Source: Bacteroidota bacterium (GTDB taxonomy: Bacteria; Bacteroidota; Bacteroidia; Flavobacteriales_F; PHOS-HE28). From it: 5,487 nt of DNA. The notes below the pieces were generated by a model that saw nothing but the letters and a program-made list of their open reading frames with translations, had not been told where the DNA came from and did no database searches. The position numbers and the translations under genes were made by a program. The stretch lies in NCBI GenBank assembly GCA_023430945.1, contig JAEYYE010000300.1, positions 1 to 5,487 on the forward strand. Direction: 5' to 3'. Shown here piece by piece: positions 1 to 5,487 of the stretch (its first letter is position 1; the number at the start of each line of letters is the position of its first letter).

Positions 1-59
1 TCCTTGAAGGCATCCTGCAATGCGGGAATGAGCTGGGCGTGTAGTCGATCCTGGAACAT
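1..59 (-). CDS. 5' end of a third gene in the arginase-ctlX operon (partial, unidentified)
   Basis: On the minus strand an ATG at 59-57 opens a frame with no stop through the window edge, giving 19 full codons that read MFQDRLHAQLIPALQDAFK. It starts 8 bases after the TAG stop of the CtlX gene and points the same way, so it is most likely co-transcribed with it. The peptide reads as a short amphipathic helix with no signal peptide, so a cytoplasmic protein is likely. There is no Shine-Dalgarno sequence, as at the other starts here. Nineteen residues are too few to name a family. An aminoacyl-tRNA synthetase of the arginine type would fit both the helix and the arginine context, but that is speculation. 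Confidence 0.55.
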   Translation of the reverse strand, partial: MFQDRLHAQLIPALQDAFK

Positions 60-67
60 GTAAAGGA

Positions 68-1018
68 CTATGATCGCAAAGGAAGGAAGTTCTCGGCGAG
101 CATGCACCGAACACTGCCACCACCAACGGTCTCGATGGTGGAGATCGGTACGGGTACAAGCTGGCCGTGCTTCTGCAATGCGATCCGTTGTTCGGGTCCG
201 AGCGAAAAGAAAGCCGTTTCGGACAGAAAGATGAAGTGATCGTTCGGGGCCTTCGGGTCCAGGCGTACACCCTTCAATTGAAGCACATTGCCGAGGAACG
301 AATGCATCTGTTGCAGACCGATGCGGATGATCTCCTTGCCGGCCTTCTTCAACTCCTCCTCCACTTCCTGGCGCTCGGCAGGATAAGGGATCGAGTCCAG
401 GCAAATTATGGCAAGCTCCTCACCGATGCTCATCATCACGTTGGTGTGATAGATCGGATCGCCAGTGAGCTTGCCGTCCATGGTGGCGGTGAAAGGGATC
501 GGCGTGTAGTTCATCCTATCGCACCATTGTTTCAACACGTTCTCCGATGTGCGCGGCGAAAGACAGGCGAATGCGAGCCGGGCCCGCCGGTCGAGAACAA
601 GACTTCCGGTGCCCTCCAGGAATTCCGATCGAAGTTCAGCCTTTGAAAGATCGAAGAGATCCGAGACCGCGAAATTCTCCGATCGCAGGATCGATGGGAG
701 CTGCGGATCGCGTTCCGTGCGGCGTGAAGGCGTGTACATGGGATAGATCACCACCGATCCATCGGCATGGGTGCTGAACCAGTTGTTCGGGAAGACCCCG
801 TTCGGCGCGAAGGGATCCACCGGATCGAGCACAGTGATACCGATCCCACACCTGCGCAACGCGTCCAGCAGCATATCGAATTCGATCGCGGCCTTCCCCG
901 GTATATCCGGATCGGGCACCTCGCATTGGAAAGCATTGCTGGCAGCGGTCTGCGGATCGTGTGCGAAACCGGTGGGCCTCACCAGGATCACATGTGAAGC
1001 AGCCTGCGCATCAGCCAT
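68..1018 (-). CDS. ctlX: CtlX-type citrulline hydrolase (guanidino-group-modifying superfamily)
   Basis: This 316-residue cytoplasmic protein belongs to the guanidino-group-modifying superfamily, which includes arginine deiminase, dimethylargininase and amidinotransferases. Its closest match as I recognise it is CtlX, which hydrolyses citrulline to ornithine, ammonia and CO2. Superfamily landmarks are in order: FPNNWFSTHADG at about 76-87 (likely catalytic or binding Asp86), LEGTGS at 134-139 (Glu135), a YHTNV motif with the likely catalytic His191, and GGGSVRC near the C-terminus with the likely nucleophile Cys305. The set is complete, so the enzyme should be active. The ATG is 3 bases after the arginase stop, and AAGG lies 6 bases before it inside the end of the arginase gene, a weak Shine-Dalgarno match. 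The two genes are probably translationally coupled. Substrate is the uncertain point: arginine deiminase or dimethylargininase activity cannot be excluded from sequence alone. Confidence 0.82.
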   Translation of the reverse strand: MADAQAASHVILVRPTGFAHDPQTAASNAFQCEVPDPDIPGKAAIEFDMLLDALRRCGIGITVLDPVDPFAPNGVFPNNWFSTHADGSVVIYPMYTPSRRTERDPQLPSILRSENFAVSDLFDLSKAELRSEFLEGTGSLVLDRRARLAFACLSPRTSENVLKQWCDRMNYTPIPFTATMDGKLTGDPIYHTNVMMSIGEELAIICLDSIPYPAERQEVEEELKKAGKEIIRIGLQQMHSFLGNVLQLKGVRLDPKAPNDHFIFLSETAFFSLGPEQRIALQKHGQLVPVPISTIETVGGGSVRCMLAENFLPLRS

Positions 1019-1021
1019 CTG

Positions 1022-1960
1022 CTACCTTGCGCGAAGGATCGGGAACAAAGGTTCCATGATGTGAAGGGTGGCCTCTGCCATGGCATTGTTCACATCAAGC
1101 GCCGGATTGATCTCCACCACATCGAGCGTGGCGGTCCTGGGGTCACGGCAAAGGCCCTGCAACAATTCGGAGGCTTCCGCTGCGAACAATCCGTGCTCCA
1201 CTGGAGTTCCGGTGCCCACGGAGACCGTGGGATCGAGCGAATCGACATCGAAGCTTACGTGCAGCCGGTCGCATTCCGAGAGGTAGGCAAGTGTTTCCTT
1301 CACCGCAGCGGCCGCACCTTTCCGGCGCACATCATCCACGGTGATCACCTTTATGCCATATTCCTCCACGATCGCCTTTTCTTCCGGCTCATAATCGCGC
1401 AGGGCGATGAACACCAGATCACGAGGGGCCAGCTTGGGGCCATGGGTGCCGATCTTTCGCAAACGGTCCCAGGTATCCATGGTGTACACGCGCGGGCGGT
1501 TCCTTCCCTTTTTCTCGATATGCATCAGCAGTGCCAGCGGCATGCCGTGAACGTTACCGCTTGGCGTGGTCCACGGTGAATGCAGATCGGCGTGCGCATC
1601 GATCCAGATAACACCGAGGCGCTGATCGGGAAAGGCCATCTTGGTGCCCGATACCGATCCGATGGCAATGGAATGATCGCCACCGACCACGATCGGAAAG
1701 ACATTGTTCCTTAGATACTTGTACACCTCGTAGGCCAGATCGCTCTCGAACCGGATCAAGCCATCGATGTGGTGTGCGTTCGGTGAAGTATCATCCTCAT
1801 AGAGCACATCGTTCTCATCGCGGAGAATGCTCTCCTCGGCATGGCCGAACAATTCACTCCCAAGCTTCCATGCCGCAACACGCAGCGCAGCCATGCCCAT
1901 GCTGGCACCGCGTTTTCCCGCGCCGATCTCCGAAGCGGCCTCGATCAATCTCAATTCCAT
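1022..1960 (-). CDS. rocF: Arginase (Mn-dependent ureohydrolase)
   Basis: Arginase hydrolyses L-arginine to L-ornithine and urea at a two-manganese centre in the cytoplasm. The 312 residues match the family's usual length, and all metal ligands are present: His96 in GGDHS, Asp121/His123/Asp125 in DAHAD, and Asp238/Asp240 in SFDVDSLDP. His138 in SGNVHGMP sits at the catalytic histidine position, and the SGN..HG form favours arginase over agmatinase. Glu284 in VVEINP matches the guanidinium-binding glutamate, and RDYEPEE at 188-194 corresponds to the loop that reads the substrate's amino-acid end. One variation is TGTPVEHGL at 250-258, where arginases commonly have GG. The ATG at 1960 is the first in frame, with a TGA two codons upstream, and has no Shine-Dalgarno sequence. 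It is the first gene of the leftward operon and is divergent from the lipoprotein gene. Formiminoglutamase is a less likely alternative. Confidence 0.88.
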   Translation of the reverse strand: MELRLIEAASEIGAGKRGASMGMAALRVAAWKLGSELFGHAEESILRDENDVLYEDDTSPNAHHIDGLIRFESDLAYEVYKYLRNNVFPIVVGGDHSIAIGSVSGTKMAFPDQRLGVIWIDAHADLHSPWTTPSGNVHGMPLALLMHIEKKGRNRPRVYTMDTWDRLRKIGTHGPKLAPRDLVFIALRDYEPEEKAIVEEYGIKVITVDDVRRKGAAAAVKETLAYLSECDRLHVSFDVDSLDPTVSVGTGTPVEHGLFAAEASELLQGLCRDPRTATLDVVEINPALDVNNAMAEATLHIMEPLFPILRAR

Positions 1961-1980
1961 AATTCACGCCGATGGCGCCG

Positions 1981-1988
1981 CGAAGGTA
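1981..1988 (-). promoter_or_regulatory. Weak -7-like element upstream of arginase
   Basis: Read on the minus strand this is TACCTTCG, one base away from the Bacteroidota -7 consensus TAnnTTTG. It ends 20 bases before the arginase ATG, which would give a short leader. No TTTG-type -33 box stands at the expected spacing; the place is instead taken up by the 20-bp palindrome at 1997-2016. The match is weak and could be chance. Confidence 0.25.
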
Positions 1989-1996
1989 AGCCGGGC

Positions 1997-2016
1997 CGCT
2001 CGAAGGCCTTAGAGCG
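1997..2016. promoter_or_regulatory. 20-bp near-perfect palindrome, candidate operator in the divergent gap
   Basis: CGCTCGAAGGCCTTAGAGCG is an inverted repeat with 9 of 10 base pairs matching around an AAGGCCTT core; only the sixth position from each end (G against A) fails. It lies 36 bases upstream of the arginase start and 60 bases upstream of the lipoprotein start. That is directly behind the weak -7-like element of the arginase gene, where a repressor or activator dimer would act. It is GC-rich and unlike the AT-rich ArgR box of Escherichia coli. No T-run follows on either strand, so it does not look like an intrinsic terminator. The regulator is unknown. Confidence 0.45.
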
Positions 2017-2076
2017 AACCTTTCAGCCCAGGCCGCGTAACAGGGTCTGGAAAAAAGTTCGAAGCCCATCCGCTGC

Positions 2077-2775
2077 ATGAAAAGTACGTTCGTGGCATTT
2101 GCGACAGTTTGCAGCCTATTAAGCGGCTGCGGATCCAATTCGCTGCTCGAACCGAAGATCGATGAAGGCACGATCGAATATGCGATCACCTTTCCCGATT
2201 ACGATCCGAAAGGGATCATGAAGGACATGTTGCCGGAGCGCACCACACTCACCTTCACCAACGAGAAACAGGTGGCCGAGCTCAGTGCCGGCATGGGCAT
2301 CTTCCGCACCACCATGATCACCGACAATGATGCACATGCCATGGACTACCACATGAGCATGATGAGCAAGAAGATCGTGGCGCACATGCTGCCGATCGAC
2401 CTGGAGCTCTTCCATGGTGATCGCAAGAAACCCACCATTATCGTCACACAACAGGTCGATACGATCGCAGGCTATCCATGCCGCCGCGCAGTGGCGATCT
2501 TCGATGGCATCGATCAACCCGCGGTGGAAGTGTGGTTCACGGATCGGATCGAGATCAGGGATCCCAATTGGTTCGGTCCCTTCGCCGATGTGCCGGGCGT
2601 GCTCATGCGCTATGAGATGATGCAGCATGGCATTCGCATGCGGCTTGATGCGATCAATGTGGTACCCGGCGACGTGGATAGGAAGAAGTTCGATGTGAAG
2701 AAGGAATACCAGGTGGTCCCCCCCACCGTTCTTCACCAGGAGCTGGCGCAGGTGCTCAGCACCTTCACCATGTGA
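2077..2775 (+). CDS. Secreted lipoprotein, GLPGLI/DUF4412-like
   Basis: This is a 232-residue envelope lipoprotein of unknown role. A short signal peptide ends in the lipobox LSGC, with Cys18 as the predicted lipidated residue, so the mature protein should be anchored in the envelope. The body begins with a beta-strand-like GTIEYAITFP (31-40). It then carries IAGYPCRRAVA (130-140), VEVWFTDRIEI (150-160) and WFGPFADVPGVLMRYE (165-180). This order (I-GY-C, then a V/AW(Y/F)T strand, then G-PG(V/L)L) resembles the Bacteroidota GLPGLI and DUF4412 families, so I place it there with moderate confidence. Residues 71-104 are rich in Met (7) and His (3), and Met makes up 15 of all 232 residues. No Shine-Dalgarno sequence or clear TAnnTTTG promoter precedes the start. 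It is divergent from the arginase gene and parallel to ftsK, 97 bases away, but no functional link to either is visible. Confidence 0.75.
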   Translation: MKSTFVAFATVCSLLSGCGSNSLLEPKIDEGTIEYAITFPDYDPKGIMKDMLPERTTLTFTNEKQVAELSAGMGIFRTTMITDNDAHAMDYHMSMMSKKIVAHMLPIDLELFHGDRKKPTIIVTQQVDTIAGYPCRRAVAIFDGIDQPAVEVWFTDRIEIRDPNWFGPFADVPGVLMRYEMMQHGIRMRLDAINVVPGDVDRKKFDVKKEYQVVPPTVLHQELAQVLSTFTM

Positions 2776-2816
2776 TCCGCCGCATCGCTTTTCATCCGCT
2801 TTCTGTTGATAACACC

Positions 2817-2831
2817 GGGATCGCCGATCCC
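2817..2831. repeat. Short intergenic hairpin between the lipoprotein gene and ftsK
   Basis: GGGATC GCC GATCCC is a perfect 6-bp inverted repeat with a 3-base loop, 41 bases after the lipoprotein stop. No T-run follows, so it is a poor intrinsic terminator. It is 20 bases upstream of the candidate -7 element of ftsK and could be a protein site. Because GATC is very common in this DNA, such a small palindrome may be chance. Confidence 0.3.
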
Positions 2832-2851
2832 AGCGGCCATGGGTGCTCCGA

Positions 2852-2859
2852 TACTTTTG
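2852..2859 (+). promoter_or_regulatory. Candidate Bacteroidota -7 promoter element for ftsK
   Basis: TACTTTTG fits the Bacteroidota primary sigma factor -7 consensus TAnnTTTG exactly. It ends 13 bases before the ftsK ATG, so the transcript would have a leader of only a few bases. No TTTG-like -33 box is present 17-23 bases upstream. The exact match in a short intergenic gap supports the call; the missing -33 box and very short leader weaken it. Confidence 0.4.
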
Positions 2860-2872
2860 ATCGCGACCGCAC

Positions 2873-5485
2873 ATGCGGGATCAGAACCCATTCGCTTTGG
2901 CAAAGGAGAAAAGCAACCGTGTGCGCGAAGAGAGCGAACCGGCAGCACCGAAAAAGAAGAAGCAGAGGTCCGTACCGGGCGAAGGCCGCTTCCAAAAGTT
3001 GAAGGCGTTCTTCGCCGATGAGCGCGTACACAAAGTGGCCGGGCTTTTCCTTGTACTGGCGTCGGCATACATGCTCGTGGCCTTCACTTCATTCCTCTTC
3101 ACCTGGCGCGTGGACCAGGATCTTGTGGGCCGCACGTGGAAGGAGATCTTCAGTCCGGAGATCCATGTGGAGAACTGGCTTGGCAAGATCGGCGCGCTCA
3201 CCGCGCACCAATTCATCTACAAATGGTTCGGCATCGCAGCTTTCGCCTTTGTTCTTTGGAGCTTCATCGCAGGTGTGCGCATTCTGCTGGGCAGTTGGTT
3301 GCTACCACCAAGACGCACTTTCGGGTGGACGGCCATGGCGCTTGTGTGGATGCCGGCTTTGCTCGGCTTCTTCTTCCAAGGTGAATTGATGTTCCTGGGG
3401 GGTGGCGTGGGCTTCTTCATCACCAAACATCTCACCGGACTGCTTGGGACTTTCGGAACTGGGGCACTGATCGTTTTCGCACTTGCCGCCTTCACCACGT
3501 TCACTTTCAATCCTTCCTTCGACCGGATCGCAGCATGGCTTTCAAGACCGCGGAAAGAAGATGTTGATGAAGAAGATGAGATCCCCGTAACGGATGTCGC
3601 CTCCATGAAAGGTGTTCGGGTACGTACAACGGAACCACCGATCGAAAAAGCGGCCGCAACACCTGTAATGGCCACAGCTCCGATAGAAGAGGAAGAGATC
3701 GAAGAGGAGATCGAAGAGGAGATCAATCAGGAACAGATCGAAGAGATCGCCCTTGATGCGATCGCCGGCCTTCGTGACGATCCCGGATCGGCGGAAATGG
3801 AGATCGAAGGTCTTCCGCTGATGGAGGATCAGTTGCCTGAAACTCCGATCGCACATGCGCTCAACAGTGACGATGAAGGGTTCAGTGTACAGGTGGCCAC
3901 GCCGGAAGAGAAGCTGCTCACCGATGATCAGATCGAAGAGAAGCTGAAGGAGCTTGGCGAGTACGATCCAACATTGGAACTCAGCAGCTACGAATTCCCC
4001 ACGCTCGATCTGCTTGTCGATCACGGCACCGGTGAAGTCACCGTTACGAAGGAGGAACTGGAATTGAACAAGGATCGGATCGTTGAAACACTTGGGCACT
4101 ATAACATCGGGATAGATAAGATCAAGGCGACTATCGGCCCAACGGTCACGCTGTACGAGATCATCCCCAAGGCCGGTGTGCGCATCAGCAAGATCAAGAA
4201 CCTGGAGGATGACATAGCGTTGAGCCTTGCGGCGCTCGGCATTCGCATCATCGCACCGATCCCCGGCAAGGGAACGATCGGGATCGAAGTGCCCAACAGC
4301 AAACCACAAGTGGTGGGCATGCGCGCGGTGGTCGCCAGCGACAAGTTCCAGAACAGCAACATGGACCTGCCGATCGTGCTGGGCAAAACGATCAGCAACG
4401 AAACGTTCGTCACCGATCTGAGCAAGATGCCGCACCTGCTCATGGCCGGCGCAACGGGCCAGGGAAAATCCGTGGGCTTGAACGCGATCCTGGTTTCGCT
4501 TCTCTACAAGAAGCACCCGAGCCAGATCAAGTTCGTTCTCGTCGATCCGAAGAAGGTGGAGCTCACGCTCTTCAACAAGATCGAGCGGCACTTCCTGGCG
4601 AAGCTTCCCGGCGAAGGCGAAGCGATCATCACCGACACCAAGAAAGTGGTGGCGACCTTGAACAGCCTGTGCATCGAAATGGACGAACGTTACGAGCTGC
4701 TGAAGGATGCACAGGTCCGCAACATCAAGGAGTACAACGCCAAGTTCATCAGCCGCCGGTTGAATCCGGAGAACGGCCACCGCTTCCTTCCCTACATCGT
4801 GCTCGTCGTCGATGAATTCGCGGATCTGATCATGACCGCGGGCCGCGAAGTGGAAACCCCGATCGCACGCCTGGCGCAGCTCGCCCGCGCGATCGGCATC
4901 CACTTGATCATCGCCACGCAACGCCCCAGCGTGAACATCATTACCGGAACGATCAAGGCCAACTTCCCTGCCCGGATCGCTTTCCGCGTGACCAGCAAGA
5001 TCGACAGCCGCACCATTCTCGACAGCGGCGGTGCTGAACAATTGATCGGCCGCGGTGACATGTTGCTGAGCACCGGCAACGATCTGATCCGGATCCAATG
5101 CGCGTTCGTTGACACGCCTGAAGTGGATGAGATCACCGCGTTCATCGGTGGCCAGCGAGGCTATCCCGAAGCGCTGATCCTTCCAGAAGTACCGACCGAA
5201 GAAGGTGGCGAAATGGAGATCGACGATGGTGAGCGCGACGCACTTTTCGAAGATGCGGCGAAGCTCGTGGTACAAACTCAGCAAGGCTCCACTTCACTCA
5301 TCCAGCGAAAACTAAAACTCGGTTACAACCGGGCGGGGCGCATCGTAGATCAATTGGAAGCAGCCGGGGTGCTCGGTCCGTTCGAAGGATCTAAAGCGCG
5401 CCGCGTACTCATCCCGAACGAAGCTGCGCTGCATGCACACTTGAATTCTGGCGTGCCTGCCGGGCCGGGGATGGGTGGATTTTAG
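2873..5485 (+). CDS. ftsK: FtsK/SpoIIIE-family DNA translocase
   Basis: FtsK is a septum-anchored hexameric ATPase that pumps chromosomal DNA during division and activates XerCD recombination at dif. After a basic cytoplasmic N-terminus, four membrane helices lie at about 54-77, 118-141, 150-169 and 190-211. An acidic linker runs from about 225 to 375, with an IEEE-repeat at 271-292. The alpha domain follows (about 395-480), then the RecA-like motor with Walker A GATGQGKS (526-533), Walker B VLVVDE (643-648) and ATQRPS (681-686). The gamma winged helix (about 788-848) carries the usual GYNRAGRIVDQLEAAGVLGP helix-turn-helix that reads polar guide sequences. All parts are present, and 870 residues is a normal length. 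The ATG at 2873 is the first in frame after a TGA at 2858. The preceding lipoprotein gene is parallel, 97 bases away, and ftsK probably has its own promoter at 2852-2859. The TAG stop is two bases before the window edge, so the next gene is not visible. Confidence 0.96.
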   Translation: MRDQNPFALAKEKSNRVREESEPAAPKKKKQRSVPGEGRFQKLKAFFADERVHKVAGLFLVLASAYMLVAFTSFLFTWRVDQDLVGRTWKEIFSPEIHVENWLGKIGALTAHQFIYKWFGIAAFAFVLWSFIAGVRILLGSWLLPPRRTFGWTAMALVWMPALLGFFFQGELMFLGGGVGFFITKHLTGLLGTFGTGALIVFALAAFTTFTFNPSFDRIAAWLSRPRKEDVDEEDEIPVTDVASMKGVRVRTTEPPIEKAAATPVMATAPIEEEEIEEEIEEEINQEQIEEIALDAIAGLRDDPGSAEMEIEGLPLMEDQLPETPIAHALNSDDEGFSVQVATPEEKLLTDDQIEEKLKELGEYDPTLELSSYEFPTLDLLVDHGTGEVTVTKEELELNKDRIVETLGHYNIGIDKIKATIGPTVTLYEIIPKAGVRISKIKNLEDDIALSLAALGIRIIAPIPGKGTIGIEVPNSKPQVVGMRAVVASDKFQNSNMDLPIVLGKTISNETFVTDLSKMPHLLMAGATGQGKSVGLNAILVSLLYKKHPSQIKFVLVDPKKVELTLFNKIERHFLAKLPGEGEAIITDTKKVVATLNSLCIEMDERYELLKDAQVRNIKEYNAKFISRRLNPENGHRFLPYIVLVVDEFADLIMTAGREVETPIARLAQLARAIGIHLIIATQRPSVNIITGTIKANFPARIAFRVTSKIDSRTILDSGGAEQLIGRGDMLLSTGNDLIRIQCAFVDTPEVDEITAFIGGQRGYPEALILPEVPTEEGGEMEIDDGERDALFEDAAKLVVQTQQGSTSLIQRKLKLGYNRAGRIVDQLEAAGVLGPFEGSKARRVLIPNEAALHAHLNSGVPAGPGMGGF
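3695..3724 (+). repeat. 12-bp tandem repeat in the ftsK linker
   Basis: GAGATCGAAGAG occurs at 3695-3706 and again at 3707-3718, followed by a half unit GAGATC at 3719-3724. A degenerate copy with one base changed lies at 3734-3745. The unit is in frame and encodes a four-residue I-E-E-E step, producing the isoleucine/glutamate ladder at FtsK residues 271-292. A 12-bp in-frame unit lets the linker change length by slippage without breaking the frame. Confidence 0.7.
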
Positions 5486-5487
5486 GG

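Noticed and set aside
167..646. A 159-codon plus-strand frame opposite ctlX
   Set aside because: It is in codon register with ctlX and has no domain character; ctlX carries a full catalytic residue set.
2718..2724. Run of seven C within the lipoprotein gene as a possible phase-variation tract
   Set aside because: It is short, lies near the 3' end (codons about 214-216), and the frame is intact on both sides. One copy of a 7-base run is weak evidence for slippage control.
2817..2831. Intrinsic terminator after the lipoprotein gene
   Set aside because: The stem is only 6 bp and no T-run follows it, so it is reported as a hairpin and not as a terminator.
2119..2874. A 251-codon minus-strand frame opposite the lipoprotein gene
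   Set aside because: It has the same codon-register explanation. The product is His/Asp-rich low-quality sequence, while the plus strand has a clear signal peptide and lipobox.
2806..3021. A 71-codon plus-strand frame starting upstream of ftsK
   Set aside because: It overlaps the ftsK start in another frame, and its product is a basic, low-complexity translation of the FtsK N-terminal codons with no sign of selection as protein.
3757..3764. GCGATCGC octamer, like the cyanobacterial HIP1 repeat
   Set aside because: I found only one clear copy, whereas GATC in many other contexts is abundant; the excess concerns the tetramer, not this octamer.
3542..5284. A 580-codon open frame on the minus strand opposite ftsK
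   Set aside because: Its codons are in exact register with those of ftsK, so it stays open simply because the sense codons TTA, CTA and TCA are avoided. The sense strand is an unmistakable FtsK, and the antisense protein shows no recognisable domain.

Overview
The window looks like chromosomal housekeeping DNA from a Bacteroidota bacterium, probably a moderately GC-rich member of the Flavobacteriales or a relative. The evidence is a FtsK whose N-terminal membrane region is of Bacteroidota type, a GLPGLI/DUF4412-like lipoprotein, a CtlX-type citrulline hydrolase beside an arginase, almost no Shine-Dalgarno sequences before the starts, and a TAnnTTTG-type -7 element just upstream of ftsK. The placement is inferred from protein character and signals, not from a marker gene. 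I see no tRNA, rRNA, CRISPR array, insertion sequence, integrase or other mobile-element signature.

Left half (1-1960, minus strand): three genes in a tight head-to-tail run, transcribed leftwards. First comes an arginase (1022-1960). Three bases later a CtlX-type hydrolase begins (68-1018). Eight bases after its stop a third reading frame opens at 59 and runs off the window. Arginase converts arginine to ornithine and urea; CtlX is expected to convert citrulline to ornithine, ammonia and CO2. The two enzymes therefore feed the same product from two substrates, and the spacing implies a single transcript.

Divergent gap (1961-2076): 116 bases between the arginase start and a plus-strand lipoprotein gene. 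It holds a 20-bp near-perfect palindrome (1997-2016, 9 of 10 pairs), a good operator candidate for the arginine operon, and a weak -7-like element between it and the arginase start.

Right half (2077-5485, plus strand): a secreted lipoprotein of the GLPGLI/DUF4412 type (2077-2775), a 97-base gap with a small hairpin and a candidate Bacteroidota promoter, then a complete FtsK DNA translocase (2873-5485; 870 residues). FtsK has a four-helix membrane anchor, a glutamate/isoleucine-rich linker built partly on a 12-bp tandem repeat, the alpha/beta motor and the winged-helix gamma domain. Its stop codon lies two bases before the window edge.

The most unusual window-wide property is GATC abundance: about 120 sites by hand count, against roughly 21 expected for a 4-mer in random sequence of this length. 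They occur in all four main genes on both coding strands, and codon choice before isoleucine ATC codons appears to favour them. I found no convincing undescribed multi-gene system here; the best leads are the operator-like palindrome, the GATC excess and the arginase-CtlX pairing.
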